Of a stretch of DNA of 64,000 nucleotides, positions 51,701-63,489 are shown piece after piece; positions within the stretch are counted from its first letter, which is position 1; every line of letters begins with the position of its first letter. Source of the stretch: Monocercomonoides exilis (taxonomy: Eukaryota > Preaxostyla > Oxymonadida > Polymastigidae); NCBI GenBank assembly GCA_001643675.2, contig LSRY02000033.1:806001-870000 (forward strand), given 5' to 3'. The notes beneath the pieces are model-generated. The model did no database searches. It was not told the origin of the DNA and saw only the letters and a list, made by a program, of their open reading frames with translations. The translations under genes and the position numbers were made by a program.

Positions 51701-54700
51701 CCTCAGTCCAAGCTCTATTTCTGCACATTCTGCTACTCCGCCTAATTCATACTTGTCTCTATCTCCTCACATGGGCATCACTTCTTTCTCTCCAGTGAAG
51801 CAGTCGATGCCTTGTTCTCCTCCTCCTCCTCCTGTCTCGCCCACTTCATCTGCCAAGCCCTTCTCCAGCACTTCTTCTCCAGTCAGAAGTGGATCCCAAT
51901 CATTGGGCTACTCCTCTTCTTTCAAGCCTCCTTCGTTTCTGCCATCGTCTGCTCCGAATGAGTCGAAGAAGCCTCGTCCGCCTTCTTCGCTTCCTCAGAA
52001 CATTGTGCCACCTGTTCAGCACATCGACAAGCAGAACACACAAAACACACAAAACACACAAAACACACCTCATCAGTCATCTTCATCATCATCTGCTGCT
52101 GCTCCTTTGCTGCTCAGTCAGGGTGACTCACAAACAGTTCAATCATCTTCACTGTCCAACAGAAGTAACAAGGCAGACTCACCTGATTGTTCACAGACAG
52201 AAGGGAAGGCTTCATCCCATCAGCCATCTCCACCTCTTCCTCTTCTCCTCTCTCGCAATGCACTGCATGCCAAGACCAAAACTGAGATTCGCTTCAAAAA
52301 GCCCTCGTTGCAGTCGATTAAGTTTGCAAAGCCGGCTGTTGAGCCGCATTTGCTGTTTGTTGGGATGACATCGGGTGTGGTGTGTGTGTTTGAGTGTGTG
52401 TCTTTCTCTCTCATTCACAAAGTGACTATCTCGTCCTCAGCGATATGTGTGATGAGGCTGGTGCAGGAAAAGAGAATAATCAAGAGAATGAAAGTGAGAA
52501 AGGGAAAAGAGGGGAAAGATCAAAGTGGAAGTGCTGATAAAGAGGAGCATCTGCAAAAAAACAGGTCAGACACTCAAATAACTGGAAGTGAAACATCAGA
52601 TTCTGTTATTTCAGAGCAAGACATCAGCAAAACAGAAGAAGATGCCAACAAATCAAATGAAAACTCAGAAACAGAAGAGAAAGTCATTCAAAATGAAAAG
52701 AATAAAGAAAGTGCAGAAGAGACTGAATATGAACAAGAAGAGATTGTTGATGATGTGTTAGTTGCTGGTTGTGAGAATGGAGAGCTTGTTTTGTGGAATT
52801 TGCGCCGCGGAGAAATACGAAGGCTGAAAGGCCACACGCAGCAGGTGACGTCTGTGGAGGTGATACAATTTCCTCTATCACTTGCAGAGGAGGAAGAGAA
52901 AGAGCGTTTGAAGGAGATGATTATGAAGCGGAAGGCGAAAGAGGAGTCGGAGCTGGTTGAAAGAGAAAGAGAGAGGCTGAAAAGAGAAGAGCTGCTCAAA
53001 CAGGCCACACTTCCCATTCACATGGAGTCATTTGTGATGGTTGAGACACAAGCAGAGGAGAAAGGAGGAGCAGAGAAAGAGAACGGTGACTTGTCTAAAC
53101 ATGCTGTTGGAAGTGCTGAAAGAGAGAATTCTACTGACGATGCCGTGTTGGTTGAGCTTGACGAAGGCAATGCAGATGCCAATGAGCTCGACATTGAGAC
53201 TGAATATTCGCTGATTGAGAAGCAGTCGTCATATGTGCTGCCTGTCCCGCCGATGTCGAGGAAGGAGTCTGTCACTCGAAGAGACCTTTTAGTTGGGAAT
53301 GGAAACAGTGGAACAAACATCAATAGCATCAATACCAACAATATAAGCAATGTTAGTGAGAATCCAATGATCACCCAGGCACAAATGATTGAATCACCAG
53401 AAACAGATGGAAAAGGCAAATCTCAAATAGCTGAAAAAACTGATGTTATAACGTCTTCATCAATGGAGAATGGGAAAGACACTGAAAAGTCTGAATGTTT
53501 GAATACAGTTGCAGATGATAGTCAGAAGCAAGTGATGCATGAGAGTGGGTATATGTCGTTGATGAGGAAAGATTTGGAGGCAGAGCAGCAGCTGCAGAGG
53601 AAAGAAAGAGAGGAGAGGAGAGAAGCCCACAAGCGACGGATGATAATGCTGAGAGAGATGAAGAAGCAGAAGATTGAGGAGCAGCAGACGCAGCAAAAGG
53701 AAGAAGGGAAGAGAGATTCTGGCTGCTCTACAAATGAGGATGAGGATGATGATGATGAAGACGATGAAGACTTCTTCAATGAAAATGTCTTTGAAGAAGA
53801 AGAAGAAACTGCTGTACATCAAAACGAGGATGGGTGTTCTGAAGAGCATAAATATGATTATTCGAATGGAAGGATTGAAGATATTGTGCCTTTGCACTCA
53901 AGAAACGGGACAACACAGCAGCAGACTCAGACACAGTTTCAGCAGATGCTGCAAAACACACAAGGAATGCTACTAATCAAACCTCCACCTCTGCCAAATC
54001 ATCCTCCTCCGCCTCCTCCTCATTCTGCACTACGTTCAAAGAATGTTAATTCTCCTTCTCCTTCTCCTTCTCCTTCTCCTTCAGTGAACAGTGCAATTTC
54101 TTCAAATGAAGCTCATTCAGCGCCAATTGCACCTCCTCCTATTGTTGCACAGAACAAAAGCAATCAATCAAATGATACTGACATGTCTGGCCCATCATCC
54201 ACACAACCAACTCCTTCACCTTTGTCTTCTCCATTGCCTCTTCCTGTTCCTCTCCCTCTCCCTCCTTCTCCTCCTCCATCCCAAAAGCCGCCAGAGCCTC
54301 CTCTTCCCTTCCAGCCAGAAACGCCTCTTCCTCCGCCTTCTCTGCGCCCAGACGCCGACACTGCATCGACTGCATCTTCGACAATCTTATCTGCTCAGTC
54401 TGTGCTGTCTTCCTCGTCTCTTTCTGCTTCTTCTGCTGAATCATCTGATCAATCAACTTCGCAATTGCATGGTGCAAAAGCTGGTCGCCGCTCTTTGTAT
54501 TCTTTTTCTTCGTTTCCAACACTCCGCCAAATCCCATCCATCACACCATCCACTTCTGTCATTCCTTCTTCCTCCAATTTTTCTTCCTCCAATTCTTCTT
54601 CAGAGTCAACTGATGACTTATCCTCAGCACTTGCACAGACAGAAGAAACACTCATATTCCCATCGCTATATGTGCTGTCATCTTCACTGGATGGGCGGAT

Positions 54701-56069
54701 CAACCATTGGAACCTCCATCCTCAGCTGAATGGTGATTTGGCATCTTCTTCTGTAGGTGCAGATGGCCTTGTCTTCACTTACTCCATCCACAACCGCCCT
54801 TCGTTGACTTCTCTTCTGTTGTCTTCCAACAGACTTGTTGTTGGCTCTGCAGAAGGAGACATGAAGATGTTCTATGCACCGCAGGTGAGAAGAATGGAGC
54901 TACTTTCGCAGACACAGGAAGAGGACAAGGAAGAAATCAATGCCATGTGTTGGATTGAAGTGAAAAGGCGCAAAAAACCAAAGAACACAAAGAAATTCGG
55001 TGAGGAGCCAAAAATAACAGAAGTTGGAAATGGAAATGAAAAGAGTGAAAATGTTGTTATTGAGCCAGATGCATCTGATAAAGAGATGTCTCCTCTGCCT
55101 CTGCAAGAACAGTCAGAACTGAGTAAAGATTCCAATGTCAAGTTCACAGATTTATCAGAAAAAGAAGGCATCACTCAACAATCAAAAAAAGATGAAAATG
55201 AAAATGAATACAAAACATTGGATGGTGTGGAGTCATCTATTCATAAAGAAGAGGAGTTATCATCTTCTTCATCTGCTTCGTCTTTAACACCCCAAAATAC
55301 AAACAACACCGAGAAATGTCCTGTTGAAGATTTGAATAAAAATGATTCTTTTTCTCAGCTTCCGTTATCATTTCGTTCATCGCAGCAGTCTGCTGAAGAT
55401 GAAACCCAGCAAAATTCAGCTTCTTCTTCTTCTTCTTCTTCTTCTTCAAAAGACATTTCTTCATTCACATCGCTTATTTATTCTCAATCCCTATCTCATT
55501 CTCCTTTCACTGACTCGCCTGCGTCGTCTCCCCATTTATCACGTGCAGTCTGCATAACTCCTCCTTCTTCTCCTCCTTCTTCATTCCTCGCTCAGCCTCC
55601 TCACCCGCCGCCCCCTCTTCCCTTGGGCGCCTCAGACCCAACAAGAGAATTTCTTCGCCTGCCTCCCTTCTCCACCCACACGCTCTCTGCCTTCAGTGGA
55701 GCTGATCAGATCAACATTTCTGTTCCAAGCACATCCACACTCACAGCAGCCAAGCCGCGCTATTTGATAAGCATTTCATCTGTTGTGCCCAGTCTGTCTA
55801 TTGGATCAGGCCAAGTTGCCTCGCAGTTCATGCCACATGGCCTGACATCGCTTTCTGTGTGGGATGCGATTGGAGGGATCCTCATCTGCTCATTCACTTT
55901 CAGCTGCTCTGTGGGCTGTGCTACTTCTGCTGGCGCAATTATATTTCTTGGAGAGAAAAGAGGGCGCGTGCATGTGATTGACTTCACGAGGTTCTTTGAG
56001 CGGTTGGATTCGGAGAGAGAAAAGGAGACGAAAAGGATAGCTGATTCAATTAAATCGATGGGGATTTGA
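48766..56069 (+). CDS. PTEN lipid phosphatase fused to a long WD40-like region
   Basis: Exons 48766-48871, 48934-49205, 49278-49487, 49595-49831, 49975-50496 and 50592-56069 give 2274 residues. PTEN features: DLDLTYITNNIIAMG across junction 1, EGIYRNRQEDV, DHHPPELDKL, the P-loop VAVHCKAGKGRTGVV with catalytic Cys125, and PSQRRYVNYFSRIL. A C2 domain follows (residues about 197-445), broken by an insert with a run of about 40 Ser before LFRFAFHTGM and FSKDFVLDAMFV. Exon 5 ends in KDWD at GTATGC and joins ALVPSSA in phase after TGTAG. The remainder is acidic and Ser/Pro-rich with scattered beta-propeller-like blades: LLCVGTARGDSYVIDT, LVAGCENGELVLWNL with RRLKGHTQQVTSV, VLSSSLDGRINHWNL, LVVGSAEGDMKMF and FLGEKRGRVHVIDF. 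PTEN removes the 3-phosphate of PIP3. If the last junction is wrong, a separate gene could start at the ATG at 50616. Confidence 0.82.
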
Positions 56070-57310
56070 TAAATGAATGTCAAATTGATAACTGTGACTA
56101 AAACCAGAATTTGAAATTTTAATATTTTTAAGCAAACGATTACAATAGTTGAGCAAGATTACATCAGGTTTCCAAATTTCAAAATGAAATGCTACAAATT
56201 ATGAATTGAATAAAAAGAGTTAAAATAAGCAGTTGTGATTTGAAGTTATTTTATTTCGATTAAATAATAATTCTGTTTATGTATTTAGAAATAGTTTTCG
56301 TACAATATGACTTTTATGTTTTTGAAATTTGTTTATGTTTTTCATGCTGTTGACAAATATCATTAATGTTTCTGTTTTGTGTGTCTCAGTGCGAAATATC
56401 TTATTTTTTTTCCAAATATTTTAATATTAGTTGTTTGGTTATGTGTAATTTTTCTTTTCTTCAAAACCGAATGCTTGGGATACAAATGAGATTAAGGAGA
56501 TTGTTGAGCATCATTCAATTCTGTGGTTCAATGATTCCATTTTCTCGCGGTTATTCTGTGTCATTCCTTCTTTTTAATGATGCTTCTTTGTTTATGAGTT
56601 ACCAATGTTATGGTTTGAGCTGAAGTTATCTGACTTATGAAATGTTTTGTTCCTCTGTTGATTACATCTACATAGTCAGAAAAATGATTTGTGTTTTTAT
56701 TTTGGATAATTTTTATGATTAAGTTATGAAGAGAAAACAAAAATAAAAATTTAACTTTAATTAAGTGAATATTTTATTTTTTCTGCAGGAAATGAAACAA
56801 ATTATGATATATTCGACTTTTTTAGGCAAACTGTTGAAAATGACTTCAATCAGAAAATGATATAATCACATCGATTTTTTCAGTTATATTGTGACAGAAT
56901 GAGATATTGTTTTTCACATAAAAAACAGTTGTAAATTATTGAAATTGAATATTGGTGAATTATTATTTCGATTAATGAATTTTTGGTGGAATCTATTAAA
57001 AATTCATTTTTGTCTTTCAGAAGAAAATTATGATTAGAGTGTAATTTGAGACACATTTGCAATGAAAACAGCTTGTCGAAAAGTGTGTGAAACTGAATAA
57101 AAATATTTATTGTTATTAAAAAAAATTGTAATAACAATAATTATTTTTTTTAATTCATTTCTTTTGTCAGCAAAATAATTTTCGTTTCGAACACTCAGAT
57201 TTCAAAACGAATGGATTCTTTAATAATGACTTATTTTTCGAGTAGAAACTTATGCATTTTTAGAAATTCCTATTTGGTGATTATTTTTTTATGTCTTATA
57301 TTTTTTCGAG

Positions 57311-57352
57311 GTGTGTGTGTGTGTGTGTGTGTATGGATGTATGTATGTATGT
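57311..57352. repeat. GT dinucleotide run followed by ATGT repeats
   Basis: About 22 bases of alternating GT followed by several ATGT units; a simple-sequence repeat. Confidence 0.9.
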
Positions 57353-57893
57353 CTAATATTTTCTTTTTCACAGTTATTTGAGGAAAGTGTATTCAAAAAA
57401 GTTTCACATGCTTGTTTTTTTTATTGACTGTTAAAAACTTGTTATCATAGAAACACAGAGAAGCACATTTATGATTTCAATGCAAACATTTGATTTATTT
57501 CTAAGTATTTGCGACAAATTATAGATTCAAAATTTCGGAAAGAAAAAATTTCGTGGATCAAAAAAAAAAAAATTCACGTGCATAGTAATCCGTCTGTCAA
57601 AAGGGAAAACAGATTTTATTGTTTATGAATATCATCAAATCTTTTTCAATCATTTTTAAAAATACTGTCAAAACCGGATATAATCACATCGAATTTAATC
57701 TCATTCGTTTATTATCACGTTTTCCTGTGCATGGACATTTTTTGCTTGTTTTTCATTCTTTTTCAAACGTATATTGCGATTTGGCAAACTGTTTATTTTC
57801 ACATTTGATTATGACGCGTGTGATCTTTTTTTTGAAAAATCGATTTTCTGATCAAAAATATGACTTTTTCGATTTTTCAGAAATTTGAGAGAA

Positions 57894-58172
57894 TAAATGG
57901 GGGAAAATACTGACTTTCAAGCTTTTTATGCACAAAGCAAGAAAATATTGTTTCGCTCATAACTTTATTTCGCTTTCTCAGATTTCTTTAAAAATTTGAT
58001 TTTCATATCCGTAAACAAGGACCGTTGAAATCAAAACATGAAGTTTTCCAACATTTCACGAATATCAAAAAATGGATCAATTTTTATTGTGTTTTTTGAT
58101 GTGAAAAAGTCAATGAAAAGTGCATAATTTTTCAATGAAAATGCTTGAAGCAAAATATTTTGCCCCAAATGA
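57894..58172. repeat. Dispersed repeat C, copy 2
   Basis: Same orientation as 34980-35268, with shared blocks TTTTCATATCCGTAAACA, TTTTTATTGTGTTTTTT and AAAAAGTCAATGAAAA in the same order. Differences are scattered substitutions and small indels, so the copies are old. Confidence 0.8.
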
Positions 58173-58490
58173 ATATTATTTTGAATAATAAATGAAGAAT
58201 AAAGAACAAAAAAAGTTTGTTTTTGAAAAAATTTTTTAAAGAGAAATAATGAGGGCTTAATTCTTCCATCAATAAAAACAACAATTTATTGCAAAATGTT
58301 TCCGCTATAAAGTTAAAATAAGTCTCAAATTCCAGTGTCAAAAACTGACACGAAAAATTTAAAAAATAGAGAAAATTTGAATAAAATGTTGTGTGAAGAT
58401 ATATTGATGAGGCAGAAAATATGTATGATTATTTTTGAAATCATATTTTTTCATACAAAAATTTAGGTGCTAAAATATTTCCAGAATACA

Positions 58491-58535
58491 AAAAAAAAAA
58501 AAAAAAATAAAAATAAAAATAAAAATAAAAATAAA

Positions 58536-58631
<96 letters not shown>
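58491..58631. repeat. Compound A-run / AAAAAT / AAT microsatellite
   Basis: An A run, then five AAAAAT-like units, then more than 30 AAT units. It is a strong candidate for length variation and for assembly uncertainty. Confidence 0.95.
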
Positions 58632-58664
58632 CTCACAATATATTTTGAATTTTTATTCATTTAA

Positions 58665-58932
58665 TAGGTGGGTGATTATTTTTGAAATCATATTTCTTCC
58701 ATCGAAATTTTCGGATTAAGAATTCACTTCAAGTGCTGATAAATGAGCACAAAAAAGAAATAATTCCATTTAAAAATTTTTTTTCATGAATATTATCTGA
58801 AGCATTGTCATTTTTAACAATTGCATTGCATATAACTTATTAATGAATAATTCCTCTCAAAAAAAAAAAAATTAAACATTTGAAAAATTGACACTCCGAA
58901 AAAAGTTATGATTTCAAAAATAATCACCCATA
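58665..58932. repeat. Short element with terminal inverted repeats (MITE-like)
   Basis: Ends at 58665-58694 and 58906-58932 are inverted copies with core GGGTGATTATTTTTGAAATC. The interior of about 210 bases has no open frame. A further single end is at 58421-58446 (GATTATTTTTGAAATCATAT), just before the microsatellite. The size, lack of coding and terminal repeats suggest a non-autonomous DNA transposon relic; no clear target-site duplication was established. Confidence 0.7.
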
Positions 58933-58998
58933 TAAATAGAAGTTGGTATTTATCATTTTTTTGAAGTTTAATAAAATTATATATTGACTTTAAATAAT

Positions 58999-59184
58999 TG
59001 GGACAAAATTCTTGCTTTTATAAAAAAAACAACGATTTGTTCCAAACTTTTTCTCCAGCTTTATCATTATAAGTCTTTCATTTCCATGTCAAAAAAATAC
59101 AGAAAAATTAAAAAAAATGAGAAATAGGTTCGAATATTCAGGATGGAACAAAATTCATAAAGCAAAAAATATCATCCCAATAAT
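58999..59184. repeat. Dispersed repeat A, copy 2
   Basis: Relative of 34333-34516 in the same orientation, with GGGACAAAATTCTTG at the start, TTGTTCCAAACTTTTTCT inside and GGAACAAAATTCATAAAGCA near the end. Its terminal inverted repeat is degraded compared with copy 1. Confidence 0.75.
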
Positions 59185-59380
59185 AAAAATTTTTTATATT
59201 TTTTTTCATTTTTTTTTTCCATTATCATTCCATTTCTTTTTTCGTAAATATAAAACGAAATTGATTTGTAAGATTTTTAAAAGAAATCATAGAAACAAAA
59301 TATTCAATTCATATAAAATAAGATGAGATAAAAAGGAAATGTAGATAAAATTCGAATTAACAATTTTAAACATCAAAAGT

Positions 59381-62263
59381 TCATCTCAGTGAATCCATCC
59401 AATTTGTTGAAGCATTACGAACATCCTGATCTTTATCTTTAGAGAGTTTCAACAAAGATGCTAACAATGTGTCTTTCATTGATTCATCGCGCGTAATTTG
59501 TATGAGATGAGCTAATGTTGCAGCACAGTTCAAGCGCACATTCGGAACAGAATCATCTGCAAGTGACAGAGCAATTGGTGCAAACAACATCCGAAGCAGT
59601 CTTTCTCTTTCTTCTTTGACTTCATCATCATCTTCTAATGACGTAGCGTCTGAAGAAAATCCACCCGCTCTCTCGAACCCTTCTTGCTTCCTCTCTTTTT
59701 CTATTTCTTTTCGCTTTGCCTCTTCTAAACTCTTTTCCTTTTCGTAATTGAGCGGCATCCTTTCATCTTTAACCTTCACCTTGCCCAGAATCATCACATC
59801 ACTCATTTCTCTGACTGCGCGGAGAGAGGTCTGTCTCAGAGTATATCGCTCTTCCTCTGATAGTTGCTTTATCACCGTCAAAGCTTCTTTCTCTGCCCAT
59901 TTCATTCCGAGTGAATCTCTCTTCTGAATGAAAAGTTCTTTTGGTGTCTTTTTCTCATTCGCGGCGGAGTTGTCCGTCTTTTCTTCTGTTTGCGTTTCTT
60001 TTAGAAATTCATCCTCATCATCTTCATCAGAATTGGCTCTATCATCTTTTTCTTCTTCGACCTCAACATAATTCATCTTTGCAAGATCAGCCCATCCAAT
60101 GCTTGTTATGCCGACAAGTGCATCAATTGCTGCATCCCGCACAGACACTGCATCGTCTTTCAGGCAATCTACAAGAAACGGGAAAAGAGTTGATGTGAAT
60201 GAGCTGAGAGGCGATGTGGATGCAGCAGATGAAGTGATTGGAGCTGCTGAAAAGCGTACGCGACGAGAAGATGAGGCGGATGAAGTGTTAGTTTGCGGAG
60301 GAAGAGAAGACAAGATTTTGGCTGCAACTGGGAAGGAATGAAGGACATCGCAACGACAGCGCCAGAAGATAGTTTCTCGCAGTGAAGACAGTGCAGATAC
60401 ACATTCAGATAAAAGAGAAGGAATTTGGAGACACTATCAAAATAAATAGAAAGAATAAAGAGATACAAATTTAATAATGATATTTTTGAAATAGCAAAAC
60501 AACAAAATGCATGCAAATTTCCAAATGAAATAACAATCAAGTTTTCGAAAAATCAAAAAAAAAAATAGTTGAAACGAAATTATCAAACTTTCTTTATCCT
60601 CAAGATTGTTGCAATTGTGGTTGATTTGACATCGAGATTAGTTATTGGCTTCAGAAGCGTAAACAGAATAGGCTGAATAATTGTGCTGAATTCATCCTTC
60701 ACACGAGCACCAACAATAATAGCAGATTCAGCGAATTCTATTGCACATAAAGAAAAAAAAATCAAAACCAGTTAACATTTTCAGTGAAATTCCTCCCAAA
60801 CATTGTCAAAAACAGATAATATGAAATTCTCTTTCTCTGCAACAGCCACACAAATTTCTTTCATCAAACCACTTTTCATAACACTTTCATTTATTCACAC
60901 CTTTCATTGAAAAATTTGGGTCTGTTAACAGAGGTTTTAAGGAGTCAAAGACTGGATGCACCAGTGTTTGTCTTCCAACAAGAGAGCACACGTCAGGCAA
61001 TGTTAAAGACACTGAAAGGCACACATCATACTCCGAGTCCTGGAAAATAAACAATGAAGCAGTTAATTGAGGATTTGATATGAAAAAATGGTATAATAAA
61101 TGTAATATCAAACAAGAAGCATGTTCAGATATTCGTTCAATAATTCTTCGCGAACAACATAAATAGGAAGATTTTTAGCCATCTGAAAGAAAATGATAGA
61201 TACAAGAAAAAGAAATTATCGTAACAACGAAAATATAAAGTATCAAAATTGCATTTGGAGCAACTGCAAACGGGAAGAAAAGCATTCACCATCTTGTTTC
61301 TGATACGCCAACTTATATCGTTGAAAAAATTTATTATATTGTTCACAATTCGTTGAACAAGTTCATCATCCAACAGTAGTGAGAGTTTACTTGCTGTTTC
61401 AACAAATGAAAGGAGTGCACTTACAGCTACATGACGAACAGAATCTTGCTCATCAGAACACATCTGTTCAATTAATGGAAATATCTGTTCTGTTAACTGT
61501 TTTGGCTGGAATATTGGAATAAAATACTTAAAAATTTGATAAAATGAAACAATAACGAATCTCAAGTATAGCTGATTTATAATAAACCTGAAGTACTTGA
61601 GTTACTCCATGTCGAATCATATGAACTTCATCATTTGCAAGTTCAAAAAATAACTTTAAGATTTCATCCTTTTCATTTGGCTCAGATAGCTTGTAAACAA
61701 AAGGACACAAGCATGCAGCTGAACATTTTTTTGTGTACCAATCACCGTCTCCCATCCTTTTAACAAGTCCGACAACATGCTCTTTAAAATTATCTTTTGG
61801 AACAAGAGGTATTAAATCTACCAAAGAAGCAAGTGCCTTGAAGTAATTCCATTAATATTCGAGAAACACAAGGAAAAAAAAAAAAAAAAAAAAACATACT
61901 CTATCTCGAACTGATGCATCTTCGAAAGAAGAAAGCTGCTCGAGAAGAGGAAATATATGATGTACATGCTCAAATCCTCCAACATGAGGGGCAAGTTTAC
62001 CCAACTCATCAGCATAAGCAATAAGAATATCAGTGTCATCATTAAAACACTCTAAAAGATAAGCCTTTAAAATTAACAAATCAATCTGTGAAATAAACGA
62101 AAATACCTGGCAAAAAAGGAAGAAGTTCTTCTCTTGTTCTCTCTGGCCCAAGTGTCTTCGCAATAAGGCTTAAATGATGTATGGACTTAAGTTTTTGTGA
62201 TCTATCATCTGATTTTAAACCATCAATAAATATTGCGGTCAACACAAATGTTTCCTCTTGCAT
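59381..62263 (-). CDS. HEAT-repeat phosphatase scaffold, PP2A-A / PP4R1-like
   Basis: Eight exons: 62107-62263, 61900-62051, 61588-61836, 61290-61505, 61114-61182, 60901-61039, 60589-60737 and 59381-60433, 727 residues. HEAT repeats run end to end. The start follows the PP2A A-subunit pattern: GLKSDDRSQKLKSIHHLSLI, LGPERTREELLPFLPE, IAYADELGKLAPHVGG, LVKRMGDGDWYTKK, CSDEQDSVRHVAVSALLSF and ISWRIRNKM. The C-terminus ends KDKDQDVRNASTNWM. An acidic Asp/Glu/Lys insert (about 440-500) separates late repeats, a feature also known in PP4R1. Such proteins hold the catalytic subunit of PP2A-type phosphatases and select partners. Intron 60738-60900 is the weak point, because it contains an extra open stretch that could be an additional exon. 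Confidence 0.8.
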
Positions 62264-62435
62264 TTTAATTTAAAACATACCTTAATTTTTTAATTTGATT
62301 CAAAATTTTCAAAACTTTTTCTTTCACAAATAAATTTACAACCACTTCAAACATGGAACAAGTCGAAACTACTTCATCAATAATTGACCCATTATATTGT
62401 ACTTCATATTTTCTATTATCGAAATACTTTGATAA

Positions 62436-63135
62436 ATGGAAAGAATTCCAGAAATTCGAAAATTAACTAATTTACTTGGGCATATCACGCAACAAGCTCA
62501 GTGGATTAAGCTTATTCAAGCAGTAATGAATCAACACCGAAATGTCAAGAATTTCAATGCTGATATGCTTCACTCTGTTCGTTCAGAAACAGGTCTCAGT
62601 GAAGAAGTGTTCAATAGTATATATACTGGTCTTTATTGCATGCTTGCACAGCTTATTCGAGATCATTGCCGAAAGCCAGATGAAAATCTTGAACAATTTG
62701 TGATGGAGGACTTAAGCCCTCTTGGACTTCCAGAAAAATATGTCCAAATATTTGGCTCGGCATTTAAAACTTAGTTTGCTAAATTTTGGATTTGATAAAC
62801 TTTTATTGAAATATTCATTTGAAAAATTTAGCGTAAAATCTTTACACCAATCTGCTCGGGATCGTGTTCCTAGACATCCATCTTTGAAGCTTTTTAGATG
62901 GAGAACTGAAGTAGCTATTTCTACAAGCTCGTTAAATCGTCTTTTGCGTCCCTCTATACTTATTGAATTTACACTTTCAGACAAGCGAAAGCAGCTTTTA
63001 CAGATGGATTTGAAAATGTTTCATACTCTTCGTTTTGGGGTTGCATGTATGCTAAAAGAAATGAATGATATCGAACATGACCCACAAATTCAAAGAGATG
63101 TGAAAATTCTACCAGGAGTAACAGCAATGTACTGA
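62436..63135 (+). CDS. COMMD5: COMM-domain protein, COMMD5-like
   Basis: Exons 62436-62773 and 62832-63135 (58-base intron, donor GTTTGC), 213 residues, near the size of animal COMMD5. The N-terminal helical part (about 1-112) includes TGLSEEVFNSIYTGLYCML. The COMM domain at about 131-200 has LKLFRWRTEVAISTSSLNR, LRPSILIEFTLSD and LRFGVACMLKEMNDIE, very like COMMD5. COMMD proteins form the ten-member Commander ring that works with retriever in endosomal recycling. Its start is 172 bases from the divergent HEAT-scaffold gene. Confidence 0.88.
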
Positions 63136-63489
63136 GTATTATTGATTTTTTTTAAAGCTCAATCTCTCTTTTCAGTTAACTTCTAAACTTAAAATATGAA
63201 AATTCATCTCACAAACTCCTTTTATTCACAGAGAGCAATTATTTTCCTTTCAATAATATGTTTTATTCTCATTAGCTTGCTTTTTTTTTTGCTTTCAACG
63301 TTAAAAAGAAAATTATTGATTATTTATCCAAAAAAATAACATTTAAATATAAGAAACATCACAAATTGAGCATTAATAACTGTTATTTAGTTGAAAACGA
63401 ATCAACTTAGTTTTAACCATAATATAAATAATCCATATGAAGTTTTTTACATAAAGGTTCGATCTGTACAAGGATCGAAAAAAAGTAAA
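63136..63489. other. Intergenic spacer
   Basis: AT-rich spacer before the CAF1 gene. The CAF1 frame is open upstream of the chosen ATG to about 63391 but has no earlier in-frame ATG. Nothing else seen. Confidence 0.5.

Larger units (their letters stand above)
56070..59380. other. Repeat-rich convergent intergenic spacer
   Basis: 3.3 kb of AT-rich DNA with microsatellites, an element with terminal inverted repeats, and second copies of dispersed repeats A and C, listed separately. No credible coding region; the Asn-only and Leu-only frames at 58463-58664 are translations of an AAT microsatellite. Confidence 0.6.

Noticed and set aside
50616-56069. WD40-like region as an independent gene starting at ATG 50616
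   Set aside because: The PTEN frame lacks a stop before this ATG, the AT-rich 50497-50591 has proper intron ends, and the splice joins both parts in phase. Kept as an alternative only.
58463-58664. Poly-Asn (plus) and poly-Leu (minus) proteins
   Set aside because: They are translations of an AAT microsatellite in an intergenic spacer.
60169-60540. Suspected frameshift in the last HEAT-scaffold exon near 60330
   Set aside because: Careful rereading of 60313-60345 shows the frame is continuous (DVLHSFPVAAKIL); the impression came from another frame.
62722-63135. COMMD5 C-terminal part as a separate gene or frameshift
   Set aside because: A 58-base intron with donor GTTTGC and acceptor TTTAG joins the two frames in phase within the family's conserved length.
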